Below, in pieces: positions 1-5,676 of a DNA stretch of 11,644 nucleotides. The position numbers were made by a program, and so were the translations under genes. Under the pieces are notes generated by a model. That model ran no database searches and was not told where the DNA came from. It saw nothing but the letters and a program-made list of their open reading frames with translations. How positions within the stretch are numbered: position 1 is the first letter of the stretch; each line of letters starts with the position of its first letter. The stretch is from Deltaproteobacteria bacterium (GTDB taxonomy: Bacteria; Myxococcota_A; UBA9160; JAFDET01): positions 1 through 11,644 of the forward strand of contig JAFDET010000090.1 of the NCBI GenBank assembly GCA_019310195.1. Direction: 5' to 3'.

Positions 1-157
1 GCCCGACATCCTGACCCGCGTGTCGCGGATCGGCTCGGACCTGGCACTGGACCTGGGCGTGGGCACCTGCGGCAAGGACGGGCAGAGCGTCCCGGTGGGC
101 GTGGGTCTTCCCACAATCCGCATCGACGACATCACCGTCGGAGGAACCGAAGGATGA
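1..157 (+). CDS. tldD: TldD metalloprotease subunit, C-terminal end (partial)
   Basis: Only the last 51 codons are present, read from base 2; the gene starts upstream of the window. The translated tail contains CGKDGQSVPVGVG followed by PTIRIDDITVGGT, which closely matches the C-terminus of E. coli TldD. TldD is the catalytic, zinc-binding half of the TldD/TldE protease, which digests unfolded peptides and in E. coli takes part in microcin B17 maturation and CcdA turnover. The metal-binding HExxxH motif lies further upstream and cannot be checked here. The stop codon (155-157) overlaps the tldE start in an ATGA, so the two subunits are probably translated in a coupled manner. The identification rests on a short but very characteristic tail. 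Confidence 0.9.
   Translation, partial: PDILTRVSRIGSDLALDLGVGTCGKDGQSVPVGVGLPTIRIDDITVGGTEG
140..145 (+). promoter_or_regulatory. Shine-Dalgarno site of tldE
   Basis: GGAGGA lies 8 bases before the ATG at 154, inside the last codons of tldD. It is a strong site with good spacing and supports 154 as the true tldE start, even though the frame opened there is later broken. Confidence 0.7.
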
Positions 158-1495
158 GCGGCCACGCGCCTCTCGAAGCCCCTCTGGAAGCCCGGCAGGC
201 CGTGGAGCGCGCGCTGGAACAGGTGCAGCGCGCAGGAGCGGACCAGGCCGACGCGCTGCTGCTGGAAGGAGACTCGGTCGAAGTCCGTGTCCGCAACGGC
301 GAGATCGACGTCGTGAGCCAGGCGCGGGAGCGGGTGCTGGGAATCCGCGCCCTGGTGGGCTCGTCCGAGGGATTTCGCTCGGCCGTATCCTCGACCAGCG
401 ATCTCTCGCCGAGCGCCGTGGAGCACATGGCCGAGGAGACGGCCGCGCTGGCTCGGGCCACCGCCCCGGATCCCGCCGCCGGGCTGCCCGACGCCGGCTT
501 TACCGAGGACCTCCCGGACCTGGGCATCCGCGACGCGTCCGATGCCGGGCCGACGCTGGAGGCGCGCATCGACGTGGCGCGGCGGGCGGAGGACGCCGCC
601 CGCGGCGTGGATCCGCGCATCGCCAACTTCGAGGGCACCGACGGGCTTCCTGGCCGAGTACGAGAGCACATCCCACGGCATCAGCTGCATGCCCATCGCC
701 CAGGAGAACGGCTCCATGCAGATGTCCTGGTGGTCCAGTGTGACGCGGCGCTGGTGCGACCTGGACGACCCGACCCACGTCGGACGTGTGGCGGCCGAGC
801 GGGCCTTGAGCCGGCTCGGTGCGCGCCGCGTGCCCACCTGCGAAGTGCCGATCGTCTTCGAGCCGGCCACCGCGCGCAGCCTGCTGGGTCATCTGGTTGC
901 CTGCGTGAGCGGATCCTCGGTGTACCGGGGCGCATCGTTCCTGGCGAATCGGCTCGGCGAGGCCGTGGCCAGCGAACGTGTGAGCGTGATGGACGACGGG
1001 CGGAGGATCGGGGGACTGGGAAGCCGACCCTTCGACGGCGAGGGGCTGCCCACGCGGCGCACTCCCGTGATCGAGAACGGAAGGCTCGCGTCCTACCTGC
1101 TCGACACCTACTCGGCCCGCAAGCTGGGCATGGCCTCCACGGGCAACGCCTCGCGCGGAGCGGGCAGCGCGCCCGGCGCCGGACCGACCAACCTGTGGCT
1201 CGAGCCCGGCGAGGGCGACCTGGACGCCATCATCGCCGATACCGAACGTGGCTTCCTGGTGACCTGGCTGTTCGGCCACGGCTTCAACCCGGTCAGCGGA
1301 GACTTCTCGCGCGGCGCAGCGGGCCACTGGATCGAGGGGGGCCGTCTCAGCCACCCGGTCGAAGAGGTGACCATCGCGGGCAACCTGCTGGACATGCTGC
1401 GCAACGTGGACGCCGTCGGCGACGACCTGCTGTGGCAGGGGTCGGTGGCGTCGCCCAGCGTGCGCATTTCCTCCATGACCGTCGCCGGGGAGTAG
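154..1495 (+). pseudogene. pmbA: TldE/PmbA protease subunit, frame-disrupted
   Basis: TldE (PmbA) is the partner of TldD in a cytoplasmic metalloprotease. Two conserved pieces lie in different frames. The first starts at 154 and stays TldE-like through residue 163 (VRVRNGEIDVVSQ, SSTSDLSPSAV, then RIANFEGTD, ending at 642). The second resumes at base 644 as GFLAEYESTSHGISC and runs to the TAG at 1493-1495; it includes SYLLDTYSARKLG, FSRGAAGHWIEGG and EEVTIAGNL, all typical of PmbA. One base separates the pieces. From memory of E. coli PmbA, about 13 residues normally lie between these motifs, so the lesion looks like an out-of-frame deletion of roughly 38 bases rather than a single indel. If left unrepaired, the 154 frame runs on as nonsense to 1506. 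No slippery sequence is seen at the junction. Both halves are well conserved, so the lesion is either recent or an assembly error. Confidence 0.8.
1487..1492 (+). promoter_or_regulatory. Shine-Dalgarno site deciding the GTG start of the MBL-fold gene
   Basis: GGGGAG overlaps the last codons of tldE and lies 10 bases before the GTG at 1503. The alternative ATG at 1521 would be 28 bases away and has no purine-rich site of its own, so the GTG start is preferred. Confidence 0.5.
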
Positions 1496-1502
1496 GCACG
1501 AC

Positions 1503-2387
1503 GTGACCCAACAGCCCACCATGATCGGTCTGACCCTGCCCGACGTGGCGACCTGGTCGCAGCGCGTCAGCGTGGCGTTGGGGCAGAACCCGGGCCTGTT
1601 CACCGGGCCCGGCACCAACACCTACCTGATCGGCACCGGCCGAGTCCGCATCCTGTTGGACACCGGCCAGGGCGTGCACGAGTACCTGCCCGTCCTGGAG
1701 CGGGCGATGCAGGAGTCCGGATGCGAGGCGCTGCAGGAGATCGTGCTGACCCACGGCCACCCGGACCACATCGGCGGCGCCCTGCAGGTGATGGAGCGCT
1801 TCGGCGCGCTGCGCGTCTCGAAGCTTCCCCACGCCGGCATGGACGGGCACTACGCCCTGGACATCCATCCGCTCGAAGACGGCAGCGTGATCGAGACCGA
1901 GGGCGCCACCTTGCGCGCGATCTACACGCCGGGTCATGCCGAGGACCACCTCTGCTTCGTGCTCGAAGAGGAGGGCAGCCTCTTCTCCGGCGACAACGTG
2001 CTGGGGGTCGGCACCACCGTGATCCCGGCTCACGGCGGCGACCTGCTCGACTACCTCAACTCCTTGGAGCGACTCCTGGCCCTCGAGCCCTCGCGCATCT
2101 ATCCCGCTCACGGCCCTTGCATCGAGGACGGCCCCGGCAAGATCCGCGCGTACATCGAGCACCGCAATGATCGCGAGCGGCAGATCCTGGCCGCGTTGAC
2201 CGACCTGGGCCCGAGCCCGGTAGCGGCCGTGGTGAAGCACGTCTACACCGACGTTCCCGAGGTCCTGCACGGCGCCGCCGCGCTCTCGGTGACCTCACAC
2301 CTGGTCAAGCTCGAGAGCGAGGGCCGCGCCACGCGCGAGGACGCCGGCGACGGCGATCCCCAGCACGCGCGCTGGCGTTTGTCGTGA
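1503..2387 (+). CDS. LACTB2-like metallo-beta-lactamase-fold hydrolase
   Basis: A 294-residue protein of the metallo-beta-lactamase superfamily. Metal ligands are visible: HGHPDH at residues 84-89, H145 in TPGHAEDH, D164 in FSGDNV and H203 in YPAHGP. The N-terminal GPGTNTYLIGTG (35-46), the total length and a C-terminal winged-helix-like region (about 225-294, with SVTSHLVKLESEG) match the LACTB2 family. Human LACTB2, about 288 residues long, is a mitochondrial single-strand-specific endoribonuclease. Bacterial relatives are usually annotated only as MBL-fold hydrolases, so RNase activity here is an inference. No signal peptide is seen, so it is expected in the cytoplasm. The start is GTG, 7 bases after the tldE stop. 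Its stop overlaps the next start (GTGA at 2384-2387), suggesting coupled translation with the HEAT-repeat protein. Confidence 0.88.
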   Translation: MTQQPTMIGLTLPDVATWSQRVSVALGQNPGLFTGPGTNTYLIGTGRVRILLDTGQGVHEYLPVLERAMQESGCEALQEIVLTHGHPDHIGGALQVMERFGALRVSKLPHAGMDGHYALDIHPLEDGSVIETEGATLRAIYTPGHAEDHLCFVLEEEGSLFSGDNVLGVGTTVIPAHGGDLLDYLNSLERLLALEPSRIYPAHGPCIEDGPGKIRAYIEHRNDRERQILAALTDLGPSPVAAVVKHVYTDVPEVLHGAAALSVTSHLVKLESEGRATREDAGDGDPQHARWRLS

Positions 2388-3088
2388 GCCATCCGCTGGC
2401 CGAACGCATGCGCAGCGCCCAGGCCGAGGAACGGCGCGCCGCGTGTGCGGAGGCCGCCGAAGATCCGGCCGGAGCGCTGCTGACCGATCCGCTGGCGGAA
2501 GCCCTCGGCGATGCTGACCCCGGCGTCGCGCGTGTGGCAGCCCGCTCCCTGGCTCGGCTGGCGCGCCAAACCGGGGGGCCCGACGCCGCGCTGCGGGATG
2601 CCCTGCGCAGCGACGATCCCGGACGCCGGATCTTTGCCGCCTTCGCCTTCGCCGAGATCGAGCCACCGGGTCCGCGCATCGTACCCGCGCTGGTCGGCGG
2701 GTTGGCCCATGCCGAAGGCAGCGCGCGCTGGCACGCCGCCCGCCTGCTGGTGGACGCCGGCCGCGTGCATCCCGAGGTGTTCGGCATGCTGCTGGGGCTG
2801 GTGGGTTCCGACGAGCGGGTGAGCGTACGGCGCATGGCCGCCTTCTGCGTGCGTGAGCTGGCCCCCGATCTGCCCGAGGCAGCCCGGACGCTCGTAGCGG
2901 CCACCCACGATCCCGACGTCCACGTGCGCCGTGCCGCACTCACCGGACTCTCGAGCCTGATGGATCCTCCCGACGAGGTGCGCCGGCGCCTGGCCGCGGT
3001 GCACGAAACCGATCCGGACGAAACGGCGCGGCGCCTGGCCCAGCGTGCGCTGGATCTACTGGACGGCCCTGCGCAATCGATGCGGTAG
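2384..3088 (+). CDS. HEAT-repeat protein
   Basis: A 234-residue, all-helical protein made of about six HEAT-like repeats. Each repeat carries the signature of a D-P turn followed by an R/A-rich second helix: DPGVARVAARSLARL near residues 45-59, DPGRRIFAAFAFAEI at 78-92, EGSARWHAARLL at 111-122, DERVSVRRMAAF at 143-154, DPDVHVRRAALTGL at 177-189 and DPDETARRLAQRAL at 210-223. Such proteins are usually protein-binding scaffolds, and no catalytic residues are recognisable. There is no signal peptide or membrane segment. The GTG start sits inside the stop of the upstream MBL-fold gene (GTGA), so the two products may be made together and could act as partners; that is an inference from layout only. 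Function is otherwise unknown. Confidence 0.82.
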   Translation: MSHPLAERMRSAQAEERRAACAEAAEDPAGALLTDPLAEALGDADPGVARVAARSLARLARQTGGPDAALRDALRSDDPGRRIFAAFAFAEIEPPGPRIVPALVGGLAHAEGSARWHAARLLVDAGRVHPEVFGMLLGLVGSDERVSVRRMAAFCVRELAPDLPEAARTLVAATHDPDVHVRRAALTGLSSLMDPPDEVRRRLAAVHETDPDETARRLAQRALDLLDGPAQSMR

Positions 3089-3099
3089 GATCGCGCGCC

Positions 3100-3104
3100 G
3101 GAGG
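3100..3104 (+). promoter_or_regulatory. Shine-Dalgarno site of the SDR gene
   Basis: GGAGG lies 5 bases before the ATG at 3110, in the 21-base gap after the HEAT-repeat gene. It supports the chosen start and independent ribosome loading on this cistron. Confidence 0.55.
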
Positions 3105-3109
3105 CAGGC

Positions 3110-3796
3110 ATGGCTCGCAACGTGCTGGTGAGCGGAGGAACCGGCGCCCTGGGGCGTGCGGTGGTCGAGGCGTTTCTCGACGCCGGCGATCGCGTGGTGG
3201 TGCCGTGGATCGTGGAGTCCGAACGCGACGCCCTGGCCGCGGACCTCTCCCAGCCGCTCGACGCCGGAAGTCTGGCGCTGGTGGCGGCCGACGTGGCGGA
3301 AGCCGACGGCGCCGCCGCCGCGGTCGCGGCGGCCGAGCCCGTGGCCGTGCTGGTGAACGGCGCCGGAGGCTTCGCCGGCGGAACGCCCCACGCGGACACG
3401 CCCCTCGAGGCCTTCGACCGCATGTACCGCATCAACCTGCGCACCGCGGCCGCTCTCTGCCAGGCGGCGCTGCCCGGCATGACGTCCCGCGGCACGGGCT
3501 GCATCGTCAACGTGGCGTCGCGCGCCGCCATCGACCGGCCGCCGACGCTGGCCGCCTACAGCGCCTCCAAGGCCGGCGTCCTGGTCCTGACCGAGACGCT
3601 CCAGAAGGAAGTCGCGGACCGCGGAGTCCGGGTGAACGCCGTGGTGCCCACGACGATCGACACGCCGGCCAACCGCGCGGCCATGCCCGACGCGGACTTC
3701 GGCTCCTGGACGCCGCCCGCCGCCATCGCCGCCGTCGTGCGCTGGCTGGCCAGCGACGCCGCTGCCAGCGTGCGCGGGGGCGCCATCCCGGTCTGA
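3110..3796 (+). CDS. Short-chain dehydrogenase/reductase (SDR)
   Basis: A 228-residue classical-type SDR with a Rossmann fold. Seen in the sequence: the glycine-rich nucleotide-binding loop SGGTGALGR (residues 8-16), the NGAG motif (83-86), the structural/catalytic N109 in RINL, catalytic S137 in NVASR and the active-site YSASK (Y150, K154). All four members of the N-S-Y-K tetrad are present, so the enzyme should be active as an NAD(P)-dependent oxidoreductase. The stretch after the second beta strand reads VVVPWI, without the acidic residue typical of NAD-specific enzymes, so cofactor choice is unclear. The protein is slightly shorter than the usual 245-255 residues and ends abruptly after RGGAIPV. 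Substrate is unknown. It is the last gene before the only real intergenic gap and probably closes the left transcription unit. Confidence 0.9.
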   Translation: MARNVLVSGGTGALGRAVVEAFLDAGDRVVVPWIVESERDALAADLSQPLDAGSLALVAADVAEADGAAAAVAAAEPVAVLVNGAGGFAGGTPHADTPLEAFDRMYRINLRTAAALCQAALPGMTSRGTGCIVNVASRAAIDRPPTLAAYSASKAGVLVLTETLQKEVADRGVRVNAVVPTTIDTPANRAAMPDADFGSWTPPAAIAAVVRWLASDAAASVRGGAIPV

Positions 3797-3801
3797 TCCG
3801 C

Positions 3802-3829
3802 GCCGGCAGCGCGCGGCTGCATTGCCGGC
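3802..3829 (+). terminator. Possible hairpin after the SDR gene
   Basis: GCCGGCA (3802-3808) and TGCCGGC (3823-3829) can pair as a perfect 7-bp stem. A competing inner stem pairs GCAGC (3806-3810) with GCTGC (3816-3820). It begins 6 bases after the SDR stop, where a terminator would be expected. No T-tract follows, so it may be a weak or factor-assisted terminator, or a chance product of high GC. Confidence 0.3.
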
Positions 3830-3849
3830 TAGGGAGCGGCTGCTAGCTT
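3822..3849 (+). promoter_or_regulatory. Candidate sigma-70-type promoter of the tetR-efflux operon
   Basis: TTGCCG (3822-3827) could serve as -35 and TAGCTT (3844-3849) as -10, separated by 16 bases, with an extended -10 TG at 3841-3842. Matches to consensus are only 4/6 and 3/6. The predicted start near 3856 would fall inside the first inverted repeat, a position where a bound repressor would block initiation. The -35 would overlap the possible hairpin described at 3802-3829. Confidence 0.3.
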
Positions 3850-3850
3850 G

Positions 3851-3864
3851 TGACCGGCTGGTCA
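3851..3864. promoter_or_regulatory. Operator half-set 1: TGACC-N4-GGTCA inverted repeat
   Basis: TGACC (3851-3855) and GGTCA (3860-3864) form a perfect inverted repeat around GGCT. It lies in the gap before tetR and shares its core with a second repeat downstream. Palindromes of this size next to a tetR gene are the usual form of TetR-family operators. Binding by the product of the gene at 3956 is inferred. Confidence 0.55.
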
Positions 3865-3868
3865 TCCC

Positions 3869-3886
3869 ACTGACCACGGGGTCAGT
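3869..3886. promoter_or_regulatory. Operator half-set 2: ACTGACC-N4-GGTCAGT inverted repeat
   Basis: ACTGACC (3869-3875) and GGTCAGT (3880-3886) form a perfect 7-bp-arm inverted repeat around ACGG. Its centre (3877.5) is exactly 20 bp from that of the first repeat (3857.5), about two helical turns, so two repressor dimers could sit on the same DNA face. It is the stronger of the two sites and lies 70 bases before the tetR start. Confidence 0.6.
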
Positions 3887-3955
3887 CCAAGCGCGCCCAC
3901 CCCCGTGCGGACACCGGCCACCCCCGCCGCTGCGCGCGGCCCGTGAGCGAGAGTC

Positions 3956-4549
3956 ATGGCTGAAGCCGTCCGGACCAAGGAGGAGGTCCTCAAGGACTTC
4001 CGCACCCAGGCCATCCTGGAGGCGGCGCGCCGCGTCGTCGCCGAGGTGGGCTACGTCGATGCCTCCATGGAGCGCGTCGCCCAGGAGGCCGGGGTCGCCA
4101 AGGGCACCTTGTATCTCTACTTCGAGAGCAAGGAAGAGCTCTTCGAGCGCGCCGTCGACAACGGCCTCGACCAGCTGATGGATTCGACCCGCACCGCGCT
4201 GGAGGCGGCCGGCGCTCCCCTGGACCGGCTGCGAGCCGCCGTCCACACCGGCGTGGACCACGCCCGGCAGAACAGCGCCTTCTTCCAGGCCGTGGTGACG
4301 GCCCGGCCGGCCCGCCGCCGCAGGCCGGGTGGCGGACTGCGCGGCTACGTGACGCTGCTCTCGGAGCTGTTGGAGGAAGGCGTGCGGGACGGAGTGCTGC
4401 GCTCCATCGAACCCGAGCGGACGGCTCGCATGCTGGTGCACGGAATGAGCGGCCTGGTGGCCGAGAGCCTGTTGGACGACCTGCCCTTCCCCAGCGACGC
4501 CGACGTGGACGCGATGCTCGACCTTTTTTTCCACGGGATCGCACGATGA
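3956..4549 (+). CDS. TetR/AcrR-family transcriptional repressor
   Basis: A 197-residue regulator. Residues about 16-63 form the TetR DNA-binding domain: the helix-turn-helix runs through YVDASMERVAQEAGVAKG and ends in the diagnostic TLYLYFESKEELF (51-63). The rest is a variable helical ligand-binding and dimerisation domain, with an arginine-rich patch ARRRRPGGG near 119-127. TetR regulators beside RND pumps normally repress the pump and themselves until a pump substrate binds. That role is inferred from position and from the twin palindromes 70-105 bases upstream. The ATG at 3956 has only a weak purine-rich site (GAGCGAGAG, 3946-3954 region) before it. The gene ends in an ATGA overlap with the adaptor gene, and a run of seven T residues sits 9 codons before the stop. 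Confidence 0.93.
   Translation: MAEAVRTKEEVLKDFRTQAILEAARRVVAEVGYVDASMERVAQEAGVAKGTLYLYFESKEELFERAVDNGLDQLMDSTRTALEAAGAPLDRLRAAVHTGVDHARQNSAFFQAVVTARPARRRRPGGGLRGYVTLLSELLEEGVRDGVLRSIEPERTARMLVHGMSGLVAESLLDDLPFPSDADVDAMLDLFFHGIAR
4525..4531 (+). other. Slippery-type heptamer T TTT TTC at the end of tetR
   Basis: Seven consecutive T residues (4524-4530) followed by C lie in the tetR frame as CTT TTT TTC, which fits the X XXY YYZ pattern for -1 frameshifting. A -1 shift here enters the adaptor frame without meeting a stop (CCA CGG GAT CGC ACG ATG). The pattern is seen directly; any actual slippage is speculation. Confidence 0.3.
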
Positions 4550-5676
4550 GAACGAGTCTCGCCTTCCTTCTGCTGGCGGCCCTCGCCCTCCTCTCCGCAT
4601 GCGGTGGCAGCGACGGGGAAGCCTCCAGCAGCGACTCCCGCGTTCCCGTGCGGGTCGAGCCGGTCGAGCGGCGAGACCTCACCCACACGGTGATCCTGTC
4701 GGGGCGCCTGCGGGCCAACGCCGTGGTCGAGGTGCAGCCCAAGCTGACCGGGCGCATCGTCGCCTTCCACAAGCGTGAAGGCGATACGGTGCGCGCCGGC
4801 GAGCTGCTGGTCGAGCTCGACACGACCGAGCTGGCGCTGGAGCTGCAACGCGCCAGCGCCTCCCTGGCCCAGGCCCGCGCCCGCCGCGACGAAGCCAATC
4901 GCAAGCTCGCCCGCGCCGAGGAGCTGCACCAGAAGAACGTCCTCTCCGAGGCCGCGCTGGAAACCGCCCGCGCCGAGGCCGCCATCGTCGATGCGGATCG
5001 CAAGACGGCCGTGGCCAGCCGCGACCTGGCCCGCCAGCGGCTGGCCGACGCGCGCATCACCGCCCCCATCGACGGCATCCTGCAGGATCGCACCCATTCC
5101 GTGGGCGACTGGGCCACCCCCTCGCTGGGTGGCGGAGCCACGGCGGGCGCCTCGCGCGGCGGCATCTTCACCCTCATCCAGGTCGACCCCCTGCTGCTGG
5201 ACGTCTATGTCTCCGAGCAGGACGTTGCCCGGATCCGCCAGACCGACGAAGAGGTCGAGATCCAGGTCGACTCCATCCCGGGCGATGATTTCGTGGGTGT
5301 GGTGGACTACGTGGCGCCGAGTCTCGACCCCGTCTCGTTCACTCAGCTCATCCGGCTGCGCCTCCCGAACCCGGACCGCCGCCTCAAGCCCGGCATGTTC
5401 GCCCGCCTGGAGGCGGTTCGGGACGTGGCCGAGGACGCCCTGGTGGTTCCGGCCGACGCCCTGGTGGACCTGGGGGATGCCTTCGGCGTCTACGTCGTCG
5501 ACGAGCGTCAGCAAGCCCGGCTGCGCCCGGTGCAGACGCTCTTCATCGTGGGCAACGCCGCCGCCGTAGCCTCGGGCCTGAGCGAGGGCGACCGGGTGAT
5601 CGTCGAGGGGAAGAGCAGCGTGCGGGAAGGCACCGAAGTCCGCCTGGTGTCGGCGACGCCCCGGACCGGCACGTGA
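4546..5676 (+). CDS. RND efflux periplasmic adaptor (membrane fusion) lipoprotein
   Basis: A 376-residue HlyD/AcrA-type adaptor that would link the inner-membrane RND pump to an outer-membrane channel. It opens with a lipoprotein signal peptide: a hydrophobic stretch at residues 5-16 and the lipobox LSAC with C19 as the lipidated cysteine. The first lipoyl half is about 58-92 (VEVQPKLTGRIVAF, GDTVRAGELLVELD). An alpha-helical hairpin rich in A, R and E spans about 93-168. The second lipoyl half begins at ARITAPIDGIL (169-179). Beta-barrel and membrane-proximal domains follow (LRLPNPDRRLKPGMFARLEAV, 271-291; ALVVPADAL, 298-306). A glycine-rich stretch at 193-206 (SLGGGATAGASRGG) looks longer than is usual for the family. 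Translation appears coupled to tetR upstream (ATGA) and to the RND gene downstream (GTGA at 5673-5676). Confidence 0.93.
   Translation: MRTSLAFLLLAALALLSACGGSDGEASSSDSRVPVRVEPVERRDLTHTVILSGRLRANAVVEVQPKLTGRIVAFHKREGDTVRAGELLVELDTTELALELQRASASLAQARARRDEANRKLARAEELHQKNVLSEAALETARAEAAIVDADRKTAVASRDLARQRLADARITAPIDGILQDRTHSVGDWATPSLGGGATAGASRGGIFTLIQVDPLLLDVYVSEQDVARIRQTDEEVEIQVDSIPGDDFVGVVDYVAPSLDPVSFTQLIRLRLPNPDRRLKPGMFARLEAVRDVAEDALVVPADALVDLGDAFGVYVVDERQQARLRPVQTLFIVGNAAAVASGLSEGDRVIVEGKSSVREGTEVRLVSATPRTGT

Noticed and set aside
542..1495. A self-standing gene starting at the ATG at 542
   Set aside because: The first 34 codons of that frame (before 644) are nonsense relative to TldE, and the true TldE sequence there lies in the other frame. 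It is a by-product of the frame disruption.
154..1506. A single 450-residue product from the 154 start
   Set aside because: Only the first 163 residues resemble TldE. The remainder is arginine-rich out-of-frame sequence, while the conserved C-terminal half lies in another frame ending at 1495.
2290..2307. TGACC...GGTCA inverted repeat inside the MBL-fold gene
   Set aside because: The spacer is 8 bases rather than 4, and the site is fully explained by conserved-looking coding sequence (VTSHLVK). It is unlikely to be a third operator.
3848..3876. Alternative promoter with TTGTGA as -35 and TGACCA as -10
   Set aside because: The -10 match is poor and lacks a TATAAT-like core. The pair at 3822-3849 is weak too but better.
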